A stretch of DNA of 53,996 nucleotides, from positions 1 to 53,996 of the forward strand of contig PUNQ01000040.1 of NCBI GenBank assembly GCA_003551845.1, read 5' to 3'. The notes below the pieces were generated by a model. The model had not been told where the DNA came from and searched no databases. It was given only the letters and a program-made list of their open reading frames with translations. Positions 28,832-37,943 of this stretch are shown here, one piece after another. The position numbers and the translations under genes were made by a program. Positions within the stretch are counted from its first letter, which is position 1, and every line of letters begins with the position of its first letter. Source of the DNA: Candidatus Nealsoniibacteriota bacterium (GTDB lineage: Bacteria > Patescibacteriota > Minisyncoccia > Minisyncoccales > PWPS01).

Positions 28832-29662
28832 ATGAAAAAGGATAAGCAGGAAAAGCAAAATGGAAAGGAAACCGTCTTCTACTTGGCTATAATCGCAATC
28901 GTTATTTTGGTTTTGGGTGTTCGCATATTTTCACAAGGCAGGAGGATGAGTGATTCCATCGATAGGATTCAAGAAGAAGGGATGGATATAGATTATGAAG
29001 AAGAAGAGCCCGGCTTTTTTGATATTGAAACCCAGCAAAATGACGAAGCCGGTTTTGATAAAAGCTACATCTCTGCGGACGGAAAATTAAGCTTCGATTA
29101 TCCTTCGGATTGGCAAAAAACGGATAATGACGAAATATTGGACCTTTTCAGAGGACTTGACGGCTATCAGTTGCCGGATGATTTCGAGCAAGAGATATCC
29201 GAAATCGATGATTTGGAAGACATCGACCCGGAAGAATTTGCATTTTCCGAACCGGGAAGAGAAGACCACCAAGACCTCTTCTCGGAAATGGATATTGATT
29301 TTATGGCTATAAAAACGACCTTTCCCAATCTTTCCATTGGTATTATTTCGGTTCAAGAGGTACACTTTGACGAAGAAAAAACTTCCGAAACCCTCGCTGA
29401 GACTCTAATTTCCGACCTGGAGCATGAAGACCGGGATACTAAAGTGGAAATATCGGATGTCGAAACCGGAGAATATTATGTCAGAATGAATACTTTAACC
29501 TACACTCAAAATCGCCCCGCTTTCAGGTCAAAAAATCTGGCTCTTATCGGAGAAGATAAAAAAGTTTACATAATTAATTTCAACTCCGATTATAGCGGCT
29601 GGAACGAATTTGAAAATGAATTCAACAGAATAATATCGTCCATAGATTTCGATGGTCGTTAA
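28832..29662 (+). CDS. Membrane-anchored protein with a possible PsbP/Mog1-like lipid-free domain
   Basis: N-terminal TM TVFYLAIIAIVILVLGVRIF; ISADGKLSFDYPSDWQKTDND... and C-terminal KKVYIINFNSDYSGWNEFENEFNRIISSIDF resemble PsbP-like folds. Confidence 0.45.
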   Translation: MKKDKQEKQNGKETVFYLAIIAIVILVLGVRIFSQGRRMSDSIDRIQEEGMDIDYEEEEPGFFDIETQQNDEAGFDKSYISADGKLSFDYPSDWQKTDNDEILDLFRGLDGYQLPDDFEQEISEIDDLEDIDPEEFAFSEPGREDHQDLFSEMDIDFMAIKTTFPNLSIGIISVQEVHFDEEKTSETLAETLISDLEHEDRDTKVEISDVETGEYYVRMNTLTYTQNRPAFRSKNLALIGEDKKVYIINFNSDYSGWNEFENEFNRIISSIDFDGR

Positions 29663-31040
29663 TTTTTTAAAATATCTCTTTTTATCTCTTTTTATTCTTC
29701 TTTTCGGAACGAAGGAGGTTTTTGCGGGTCAAATTCCCTTGGAGATAAACTGGCCCACTTCACCGACGGGGATTTCCCTGGAGGGGGCGACTTTGGCCGA
29801 ATTGACCGCTTATTTTTTCGAATGGGGTATTTTGATCGGAGTAATTTTGGCTTTCGGAATACTTCTTTATGCCAGTTTTTCATATATAACCACATCCGGA
29901 AATGAAGTAAAGCTGAGCAAAGCCAAACAGATGCTGCAATCCGCCTTTTTGGGTCTTTTGCTTCTTCTCGGATCTTGGATTATGATCATTGTTTTAAATC
30001 CGGAATTGACCGTCATTACCGAGGTGGGAGTGTCAAGCCCTTTCTACGACGGAGCCTTTCGCATGGACGCTTTTGAAGAAAAAGACCCCTGTGATTATGC
30101 CATAATCTCCTATACGATAAGAGGTTTGGACGATAAAACAAGACACACCATGATAGAGGTCGGCGACATAACCACCCTGACTCAAAGACAAAGACATGAT
30201 GAAAGAGACTTATCGATGGATCCCTTTTTCGGAGTCGCCTGTCAGGACGGGGGAGAAATAGAAGAACACGACTATGAAGAAGATGTTAGATTCATAGAGG
30301 CGAGAGTGGTAGCCGACAACCAGCAACTTACCCCGGTATGTAATATGGGCTGTGCTCAAGACCCGGGAGAAGAATGCGACTCGGAGATGTTTATTGAAAG
30401 AGAATTCAATATGCCCAAATATTGCTATGACTACAGAACCTTTTATCATCCGGGAGACCCTCGTTTTCCCGGTTATGAGACCACCGGAAGCGTCAAATAC
30501 ATATCACAAAAAAAAGGTCCCATAGAACTAACTTGCCTTGAAGGAGATGTAGCTTTGGATCATGAACAGGGCTGTGCTTTGAATTTGTATGCCGGCAGAT
30601 TCGCCGGCCGCTGTGGAGACATGATAGGCTCACCCGGGATAATGGGTAGCTCTCCTTCCGAGGGCTGGGACAGAAATGTCAATTGTATGGGAGTTACGGT
30701 TCATGAACCCGGGGTGGCCATGCCCAAATTCGATCTCACCGTAATAAATGATTGGCCGGAAGGATCACAAAGCCCGGAGATCCGAATCGTCGAAGACGGA
30801 TCTCGAGTCGGAATCGTAGAGAGAGGAGAAACGAAGACATTCAAAAGGCTCCCTTTCCGTGCCGATTTGGTGGTTGACGTCGCATTGGAAGAAGGTGACG
30901 GTTACGCCCTTTTAACCGACTCCAACATGGTCGGCAAACATTGCGACAGTCGTGCCGAGCTTTCCGACGGAAAAAGACTGAGGTGTGAATTCGAGCTAAT
31001 TCAAAATTTGGAAATAACTCTTGAAAAAAAAGAGTATTAA
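29652..31040 (+). CDS. VirB2/TrbC-pilin-like N-terminal module with a Cys-containing extracellular domain (462 aa)
   Basis: Signal peptide then LTAYFFEWGILIGVILAFGILLYASFSYITTSGNEVKLSKAKQMLQSAFLGLLLLLGSWIMIIVLNPEL. Confidence 0.65.
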   Translation: MVVNFLKYLFLSLFILLFGTKEVFAGQIPLEINWPTSPTGISLEGATLAELTAYFFEWGILIGVILAFGILLYASFSYITTSGNEVKLSKAKQMLQSAFLGLLLLLGSWIMIIVLNPELTVITEVGVSSPFYDGAFRMDAFEEKDPCDYAIISYTIRGLDDKTRHTMIEVGDITTLTQRQRHDERDLSMDPFFGVACQDGGEIEEHDYEEDVRFIEARVVADNQQLTPVCNMGCAQDPGEECDSEMFIEREFNMPKYCYDYRTFYHPGDPRFPGYETTGSVKYISQKKGPIELTCLEGDVALDHEQGCALNLYAGRFAGRCGDMIGSPGIMGSSPSEGWDRNVNCMGVTVHEPGVAMPKFDLTVINDWPEGSQSPEIRIVEDGSRVGIVERGETKTFKRLPFRADLVVDVALEEGDGYALLTDSNMVGKHCDSRAELSDGKRLRCEFELIQNLEITLEKKEY

Positions 31041-31067
31041 TCTTCTTTTATATACTTTATTTTATGC

Positions 31068-31073
31068 TATAAT
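31068..31073 (+). promoter_or_regulatory. Extended -10 promoter element (TGCTATAAT) immediately upstream of the second pilin-like gene
   Basis: atgcTATAATttttcaATG; the ATG starts 7 nt after the box. Confidence 0.55.
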
Positions 31074-31079
31074 TTTTCA

Positions 31080-32789
31080 ATGAATAAATTCGTAAAGAAA
31101 ACTCGACTATTCATATTTTCCCTTTTATTTTTCTTTCTTGTTTCTCTGCAGGTTGCCGCAGAAGGGCTGGAAATAGATTGGCCGGATTCACCCATGAACA
31201 CTTCTTTGGAAATGGGTTCCGGGGTGGCGGAATTGGTCAAATACCTTTACGAATGGGGTATAGCGATAGGAATTATCATCTTTTTCGGAGTCCTTATCTT
31301 TGCCGGATTTGAATTTATTACTTCCGCGGGTTATCCGGACAGACGCAATTCCGCAAAAAAAAGAGTCGTTTCCGGTTTTGCCGGGGTTCTTTTGCTCTTG
31401 GGTTCTTTTCTCCTTTTAAATACGATTAATCCCGAATTGACCACAATAAGAGAGGTGGAGCTCAGAGAAGAAGGTGCCGGATTTCACGAATTTCAATCCG
31501 GAATGGTCGATGATGAAAAAATGTGTGAGTTCGCCTTCATAACGGTTCAGGAAGACGATATTGATACGAGAACGACCCATTTTGCAATTCCCGGAATGGC
31601 GATTAAAACTGAAGAAGTGTTGCCGATGCACAGTTACGCCTGTGTTCCGGAAAGAAATGAAAATCAGGTGCTCGAAGTCAGGAGAAATGAAGACGAGGGA
31701 TATTACAAATTGGTAAGAAGACAGACCGGAAGAGAGGTTAGTCAAGATGACTTTTCAAATTATGAGAGAGTTTATTACCGTGATCAGGATAGTGGTGAAG
31801 AGTTCGACCTGGAGGACGATTATCAAGATGATTTGAATCAGCTTTACGCCATGCGCTATGAGCATATGGGGGATATAAATATAGACGTAGATACACAAGA
31901 ACAACGTGACCTGTTTGCCTTCTGGCTTTCCGCCCGTGAAAGAGGGCTTTACAACACATTTGCTCCGGGAATATGTAGTGATGGTCTTGAGGGTGATGAC
32001 GATGTCGGAATGATTGAAAACCCGGACTTCGAAAGAATTAGATGTCTGGAACTTGATATTGAAGAAGGCGGGGACGGAAGTATAACCGGAGTTACGGTTG
32101 AAGAATGGAGAAAAAGAGGTTATGCGAGCCTGAACAAGGCTTGGGAAGCAATAGGAGAAAAAACGAGCGAAGAGTTGGATGAAGACAGCACCTGTCCCAC
32201 CGCTGAAGAAATGGGAGCGGAGGATGGCTCCAGGCTGGGCTACAGAAGAGATTCGACCGGGGGGGGATGTCCTTTGGCCTTTTATGACGGAACGGAGGTT
32301 GAATACAGATACGTATTTTTCGGAAGAGAAGAGGTTCCGATATGTGAAAAACAGATCTCCAGACCGGCCGCGGATATGGATCACTTTGATGCCATAGTCG
32401 ACAGAGAATCAAATTGCATGGAACTCATAAGGCACGAGCCCGCCCTGGGAGTCGATCCTTCTTCCTACACCCATAGAGTCACTTTGGACAGAAGCGTTGC
32501 CGGCTCGGGTGAGGGGATTATATATTTCTGCAGAGGCGGAGTTAGAGATAATTGTAAAGAAGGATCTTCTTCATTGATGAGAACGCTCAGAGATCCCGAT
32601 CAAGAAGATAGCTTCAATGTGGTTCCCGACCGTTACACAATCTCAATAGCCCCGGCAGGATATAGACATCCCGATGGAAACTTTTGGCATTACGAGTTCG
32701 CTTATCCCGAAGAATGTGAAGGGAAGACAGAGTGCGTCGGAAGAATAAGAAGAGATATGGAATTTATAATCAGAGAAAAAGTAAATTAA
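31080..32789 (+). CDS. VirB2/TrbC-pilin-like N-terminal module with an extracellular domain (569 aa), paralogue of the preceding gene
   Basis: AELVKYLYEWGIAIGIIIFFGVLIFAGFEFITSAGYPDRRNSAKKRVVSGFAGVLLLLGSFLLLNTINPEL aligns by eye with the 29652 ORF. Confidence 0.65.
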   Translation: MNKFVKKTRLFIFSLLFFFLVSLQVAAEGLEIDWPDSPMNTSLEMGSGVAELVKYLYEWGIAIGIIIFFGVLIFAGFEFITSAGYPDRRNSAKKRVVSGFAGVLLLLGSFLLLNTINPELTTIREVELREEGAGFHEFQSGMVDDEKMCEFAFITVQEDDIDTRTTHFAIPGMAIKTEEVLPMHSYACVPERNENQVLEVRRNEDEGYYKLVRRQTGREVSQDDFSNYERVYYRDQDSGEEFDLEDDYQDDLNQLYAMRYEHMGDINIDVDTQEQRDLFAFWLSARERGLYNTFAPGICSDGLEGDDDVGMIENPDFERIRCLELDIEEGGDGSITGVTVEEWRKRGYASLNKAWEAIGEKTSEELDEDSTCPTAEEMGAEDGSRLGYRRDSTGGGCPLAFYDGTEVEYRYVFFGREEVPICEKQISRPAADMDHFDAIVDRESNCMELIRHEPALGVDPSSYTHRVTLDRSVAGSGEGIIYFCRGGVRDNCKEGSSSLMRTLRDPDQEDSFNVVPDRYTISIAPAGYRHPDGNFWHYEFAYPEECEGKTECVGRIRRDMEFIIREKVN

Positions 32790-32790
32790 A

Positions 32791-35064
32791 ATGTATAATT
32801 TTTTAAAAAAGATAAGTAAAAATATATTCCAAAGCCTTTCAGGAGTCGTAACCAAAAAGACTTTTCTTCTTTTTTGTCTTCTCTTTTTAATCATTCCCCT
32901 CTTTTCCGAAGCACTGATCGGAACCGGTATCTTCGACTTTTTTACCGCCTCCTTGGAGGGTATTTCGGAATTGACCGGACCGTTTAAAGGGTTTTTTGTC
33001 GCTCTTTTCTATTTTCTTTTCATATCTATGGCCGCCCTTTATCTGGGTGTCCACCTTTTGGATATCGCCTCCGATCCGACAAATCTGCAAATAATGGAAA
33101 GTGAATTCGTTCAAATAGGATGGCAATTCACTTCCAGCCTGGCGAATACGGCAATAATAATCGCCCTGGTCGTAATCGGAATAGCCACCATACTGAATCG
33201 GGAAGACTACCACGCCAAAAAAACATTACCCAAGCTGATCATCGTTGCCTTGTTGGTGAACTTCAGCCTGGTGCTGGTCGGTATAGTCGTCGATATTTCT
33301 CATATAATCTTGAATACTTTTTACCGGGTTGACTTGGGGGCGGAACTAACCAGCTCCATTTTTACGGTTGCCCAAGATCAAATAACTCAATTTACCGCCT
33401 TTTTCACGGTAACTATAGTGGCTCTCGCCGTTCCGTTTACCGCTCCTTTAAAACAGGTCGCCTTCACCATTTTAATGTTCGGAGTTTTTCTGCCCCAGAT
33501 AATTACCGCTATTTTAACTATCTTTACCAGTATTGTTTTGGGTTCGATAATATACCTTTACACTCTCCTTTTTTATGCCAGAACGTTCATAATTCAAATT
33601 TTGGCCATCCTCTCTCCCTTGGCTTTTGTCGCCTGGGTCTTGCCGAGTACCGAATCTCTTTTTAAAAAGTGGTGGAATGCTCTGGTGGGCTGGTCCTTTT
33701 TGGGTGTCGCTCTTTTCTTTTTCCTCCTTTTGTCAACAATCGCCGTCGCTCCTTTTCGTCCCGATACGCCACCCGACATCTTTGAATACGGAAGCATCGG
33801 CACTATCTTTGTCTATTATTTGACCTTGTCCGTATTTTTGGGTATCGCCGGACTGCTTTCAAAAAGAATGATGCCCGCCGGAGCCAAAGCTATAATTGAC
33901 GGAGTAAAATCAACCGCCACCGGCTTCAAAAAAGTCGCCGCCCCCCAAGCCAAGGCGATGAGAAAAGATTTCAGCGACAAAATGGCACTCGGATCAACTC
34001 AAGAGAATATAGAGGAATTACAAAGGCAATATGACAGTGCCGGCATGCTCGGAAAATTACGGTATGGAGCCGAGCTGAACGCCGCCAAGGGAGGAAGATT
34101 CGTAAGTAGAGATATCGCCGGAAAATCTCCCGAAGCGATCGCATCACAATCCGATATCGCCAAAAAGAGTAAGTCATTAACTAAGGACGCCACCAATGAG
34201 GAACTTGAAAGGATGTCAAAAAATGAGCGCAAAACACCATATGAAAGAAGGGAGGCGGAAAAAGAGCTTTACAAGAGAGCCGGCACCGGAAAATATAAAA
34301 TGTCCGACGAAGAAAAAGAAAGGGCCAAAGACAGGTTCGGCAATCTGGATGAAGGTACACAAAAAATGATGTTGAAAGAAATGAGCAATAAAGAGCTAAA
34401 GAGTAGCGTTTCGGATTTCTCCGGAACATCCGCCCAATTGAAGGCAATAGAAACTTTGATGAGAAGATTCGTTAAGGGAGACGTCTCTCTTGATTCGACC
34501 ACCAGAAAAGCGATCGCCGAAAATCAATCCCGCCTTGACGGAGACGTCCTTAGATCGGCTATAAATGTCGATCCCACACTTAATATAGATTTGGCAGAAA
34601 ATGAAACCGAGGGAAGATCAAAGATGGTTAGAGACATTGAAAACAGATCGGCTTCGCAATTGTCAAAGATAAACCTGAGTCAAGCCAAGTCGGAAGAGGA
34701 CAAGGCCACAATAGCCAGACTGATGATTCAAAATCCGGCCGGAATGGAATCAATCAGTGAAAAAAGTTCTACGCACCAAAAGAGAGCCTTGTTGGAAGGA
34801 GTTGATAACCTAAAAAATATAAGTAAGGACCCGAGATCATACAACGAAACTTTTAAAGACGTCGAAGGTGTCGGAGAGATAAATGAAGAAACTTATAAAA
34901 AGACGGTTGAAGCTCTAAGAGGTGTCGTTGTCAAAAATAAAGAAAATTGGCATGAAGGCATAGTCAAAGTTATTGAAAAAGAAGCCGATAATTTATCGGA
35001 ATCCGAAAATGATTCCCGGTCCGATCATGCGGGTACCGGACAACCCGGTATGGGTACTATTTAA
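32791..35064 (+). CDS. VirB6/TrbL-like multi-TM T4SS protein with a long charged C-terminal tail
   Basis: About 7-8 TMs including YLYTLLFYARTFIIQILAILSPLAFVAWVLPSTESLFKKWWNALVGWSFLGVALFFFLLLS; about 390-aa hydrophilic tail. Confidence 0.65.
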   Translation: MYNFLKKISKNIFQSLSGVVTKKTFLLFCLLFLIIPLFSEALIGTGIFDFFTASLEGISELTGPFKGFFVALFYFLFISMAALYLGVHLLDIASDPTNLQIMESEFVQIGWQFTSSLANTAIIIALVVIGIATILNREDYHAKKTLPKLIIVALLVNFSLVLVGIVVDISHIILNTFYRVDLGAELTSSIFTVAQDQITQFTAFFTVTIVALAVPFTAPLKQVAFTILMFGVFLPQIITAILTIFTSIVLGSIIYLYTLLFYARTFIIQILAILSPLAFVAWVLPSTESLFKKWWNALVGWSFLGVALFFFLLLSTIAVAPFRPDTPPDIFEYGSIGTIFVYYLTLSVFLGIAGLLSKRMMPAGAKAIIDGVKSTATGFKKVAAPQAKAMRKDFSDKMALGSTQENIEELQRQYDSAGMLGKLRYGAELNAAKGGRFVSRDIAGKSPEAIASQSDIAKKSKSLTKDATNEELERMSKNERKTPYERREAEKELYKRAGTGKYKMSDEEKERAKDRFGNLDEGTQKMMLKEMSNKELKSSVSDFSGTSAQLKAIETLMRRFVKGDVSLDSTTRKAIAENQSRLDGDVLRSAINVDPTLNIDLAENETEGRSKMVRDIENRSASQLSKINLSQAKSEEDKATIARLMIQNPAGMESISEKSSTHQKRALLEGVDNLKNISKDPRSYNETFKDVEGVGEINEETYKKTVEALRGVVVKNKENWHEGIVKVIEKEADNLSESENDSRSDHAGTGQPGMGTI

Positions 35065-35076
35065 AAACTTAAAAAA

Positions 35077-35445
35077 ATGACCTTAACGGAAAAAGAAAAA
35101 AATTATTTGATAATTCAAAAGATAGTAAAGAAATTCAACTTGGAGACCGATGCCGATCCCGATAATCTTATTGAATATATATTTGAAAGCCCTTCCGCCA
35201 TCTTGGCCGAACTGATCGTCAGATATAAAAAAAGAGAGATGGAAAAAGAAGACATGGTACCCTTTCTTGTTGAAAAATTGAATATAACTGAAGAAAAGGC
35301 AAAAAATATAAAATCGATAATGGAGGATGTTCTTCTTTCCGATATTGAAAGATCTTCTTTGGGTCCGGGGAAAGACCGAGTCGGATTCAAATCTTCAAAA
35401 AAACAAAACAAGGGTCCGGATAAATACAGGGAGCCGATTGAATAA
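35077..35445 (+). CDS. Small helical protein of unknown function (122 aa) downstream of the VirB6-like gene
   Basis: Complete ORF, charged, same strand, 12 bp after the virB6-like stop. Confidence 0.55.
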   Translation: MTLTEKEKNYLIIQKIVKKFNLETDADPDNLIEYIFESPSAILAELIVRYKKREMEKEDMVPFLVEKLNITEEKAKNIKSIMEDVLLSDIERSSLGPGKDRVGFKSSKKQNKGPDKYREPIE

Positions 35446-35449
35446 AAAA

Positions 35450-35472
35450 TGCCGGCATTTTTCAAGCCGGCA
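35450..35472. terminator. Hairpin between convergent genes (likely bidirectional terminator)
   Basis: tgccggc-atttttcaa-gccggca with A/T tracts on both sides. Confidence 0.65.
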
Positions 35473-35499
35473 AATTTAGTCCATATTATCGATCTGTTT

Positions 35500-36768
35500 C
35501 TATAAAGTAAATTTTTGCCCCTTTGTTCCCGTACACAGGAGAGAAACTTCTTCCGGATTTATATCTTCTTCATCTTCATCTTCCCTTACGAATCCCGCTC
35601 TCGGGGTATCGTTTTCACTTGCTTCTCCTCCTATAATTGTCCTTATTTTTCCGGCTAATTCTCGGCTTATTCCCAATTCTGCAAATATTGAAGATAGCTG
35701 GCTACCCTCAATACTGAACTCTCCCCTGTACAACTGTCCATTTTCCGCAGCCTTTTTCAGTTTAAAGAGTTCTATGGCTCTTTCCAATGGTTTCGGATAT
35801 CCCGCATTTTGAAAAAGATTCGCTATTTTTCTGACCGGCTTCATTTCTTCATATTCACGGTCGCCGAGCCCTTTTCCTTTCTCTTTTTCAGCTAATTTCT
35901 TGATCTCTTCCGCCTCTTTTTTTCTTCTTGCGATTTGAATGTTCCTTCTGGCCTTTTTGGTTTCCGGGTCGAGTCTGTATCCGGAAACGGTTATCCGAAT
36001 TACCTCATAGCCCAGCCTTCTGAGTTGATTTCTCAGTTCTTCGGCCTGAGCCTTGCTCCTTCTGTCTCTCTCTGCATCTCGGACAAGATTAAATCCCCGT
36101 CCTTTCTTTTTTAGAGCATCATCCATAGATTCGAAGTCGGATAGATAATTATAAATGAAACCTTCAGCCGCCATTCTCGCAGTTTTTCTAAAGCTTTCCC
36201 AGTCTTTGTTCTTAAAAGCCGCCCGATAGCTGCCTGTCCTCTTCTTTTCTTCAGCTTGATTAGAGCCGTCCTCTTCTTCTTGTCTTATTTCCACGTCATA
36301 GGGCTGATTCTTTTTGTATATTTCAACTAAAATTTTTGCCCCCAACGGCTTTAAAGATCCGTCGGGAAAATCTATCCACATCTCTTCGTTTCGATCGTCT
36401 TCTTCATCATCTTCTTCTCTCTCTTCGTCCATTTGATAAAGTGGGATGCTGATTTCAGTTGCATCCATCACTATTATCTCTCCCCAAACAGGGAATATGT
36501 GAAGTCCGGGATCCAGAGTTTTCACGTATTTTCCGAAGCGAGTATATACTCCCGCTTTTTTTTCATCAAGTGTCTTTACTCTGAGCAGTGAAAGGATTAA
36601 AATTAATGCGAACGACACGGTCACCAGTCTCCACATCGACGAAAATGTTTCCATTATCTCCATTCCGGTTATTTCTTCAATTTCCATGAGTCCGCCGTAT
36701 AATAAGAACGTCGTTAAGAGAGCTATTACCATTGCCATTATTACTATAAAAACTAAAGTTTTTTTCAT
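35500..36768 (-). CDS. SPFH/stomatin-prohibitin-like membrane protein (422 aa)
   Basis: Two N-terminal TMs then VKTLDEKKAGVYTRFGKYVKTLDPGLHIFPVWGEIIVMDATEISIPL; later RRLGYEVIRITVSGYRLDPETKKARRNIQIARRKKEAEE. Confidence 0.75.
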   Translation of the reverse strand: MKKTLVFIVIMAMVIALLTTFLLYGGLMEIEEITGMEIMETFSSMWRLVTVSFALILILSLLRVKTLDEKKAGVYTRFGKYVKTLDPGLHIFPVWGEIIVMDATEISIPLYQMDEEREEDDEEDDRNEEMWIDFPDGSLKPLGAKILVEIYKKNQPYDVEIRQEEEDGSNQAEEKKRTGSYRAAFKNKDWESFRKTARMAAEGFIYNYLSDFESMDDALKKKGRGFNLVRDAERDRRSKAQAEELRNQLRRLGYEVIRITVSGYRLDPETKKARRNIQIARRKKEAEEIKKLAEKEKGKGLGDREYEEMKPVRKIANLFQNAGYPKPLERAIELFKLKKAAENGQLYRGEFSIEGSQLSSIFAELGISRELAGKIRTIIGGEASENDTPRAGFVREDEDEEDINPEEVSLLCTGTKGQKFTL

Positions 36769-36916
36769 CCGGAATTCTCCTTTCTTCTTATTTCCTTATT
36801 TTTATGTTAATGAACTCTTCCTTTTATTTATAATAAAATAATTTAATGATATTGTCAACCCTTTTACCCTCTCTTTTTTTATGATAAAATGAGTGTACGA
36901 TTCATCCAAGCTCATC

Positions 36917-37327
36917 ATGAAGTTCAAAATACCACGCTATATAGACTATGAGGCTAAAATATTCGGTCCGGCCAGCTTCAAGCAGTTTCTCGTTCTTCTG
37001 GGCGGGATGGCGACCATAGGTTTTCTTTTCGTGGTTATAGAAAGTTTTTTGGGCTTTGTTTTTTCCGCAATGGTTATCGGGGGGCTCGTCTTAACGATAA
37101 CTTTCGGAAAAATAGATGAGCAACCCCTGGTTTCTCTAATCGGTAAATATATAACCTTCAGATTATCCGGAACCAAAACTTATTTTTGGGAAAAGAAAGA
37201 AGTTTACCCGAAGGCGATCAAAATGAAGGAGATGAAAGATGTCGATGATGAGAAAGAAACCAAGTACGAAGTATCGAGAAAAACGGGTAGATTGGATAAA
37301 ATGTCTAAAAATATAGAGCTTTCTTAA
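36917..37327 (+). CDS. PrgI family protein (T4SS-associated)
   Basis: MKFKIPRYIDYEAKIFGPASFKQFLVLLGGM...LVSLIGKYITFRLSGTKTYFWEKKEV; start refined from 36893. Confidence 0.75.
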   Translation: MKFKIPRYIDYEAKIFGPASFKQFLVLLGGMATIGFLFVVIESFLGFVFSAMVIGGLVLTITFGKIDEQPLVSLIGKYITFRLSGTKTYFWEKKEVYPKAIKMKEMKDVDDEKETKYEVSRKTGRLDKMSKNIELS

Positions 37328-37328
37328 T

Positions 37329-37931
37329 ATGAAAAAACAAAGCACTCAAAGCTTTTTGGAAATCAGTCAAATAAGGGAAGGAACCTTAATTCTTAAAAAC
37401 AGATCTTTGCGAGCAATTCTCATGGTTTCTTCGGTAAATTTAGCTCTTAAATCAACCGAAGAGCAAACGGCGATAATAAATCAATTTCAACTCTTTCTAA
37501 ATTCCCTGGATTTTACCTGTCAGATAGTCGTTCAATCCAGAAAGGCGAATTTAACCGGATACATTGATATGATAAGGGGTTGGGAAAAAAAACAAGAAAG
37601 CGAATTATTAAAGCATCAGACCAGAAGTTATATAGAATTCATAGAAAATTTCGTCAGAGAAGAAACCATTTTGACCAAAAGATTCTTCATAGTGGTTCCT
37701 TACAATTTTTATGAAACTCCCACTTCCGAATTAACCGAAGAAAATTTTAATAGGTTGAGAAAACAATTAATGGAAAGAATGCAGTTTGTGGCTCTCGGTC
37801 TCAGGCGCTGTGGTCTTCAAGCCGCGCCCTTGTCCAGCTCGGAGCTGGTAGAGCTCTTTTGGATGCTTCACCATCCGAAAGAGGCGGAAACGGGCTATTA
37901 TCCCGAATTTCCTCAAGAATTAATAAATTGA
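37329..37931 (+). CDS. TraC-like/VirB4 N-terminal-like domain protein (200 aa)
   Basis: FLEISQIREGTLILKNRSLRAILMVSSVNLALKSTEEQTAIINQFQLFLNSLDFTCQIVVQSRKANLTGYID; directly upstream of the VirB4-like ATPase. Confidence 0.65.
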   Translation: MKKQSTQSFLEISQIREGTLILKNRSLRAILMVSSVNLALKSTEEQTAIINQFQLFLNSLDFTCQIVVQSRKANLTGYIDMIRGWEKKQESELLKHQTRSYIEFIENFVREETILTKRFFIVVPYNFYETPTSELTEENFNRLRKQLMERMQFVALGLRRCGLQAAPLSSSELVELFWMLHHPKEAETGYYPEFPQELIN

Positions 37932-37943
37932 TGTCCATAAAAA

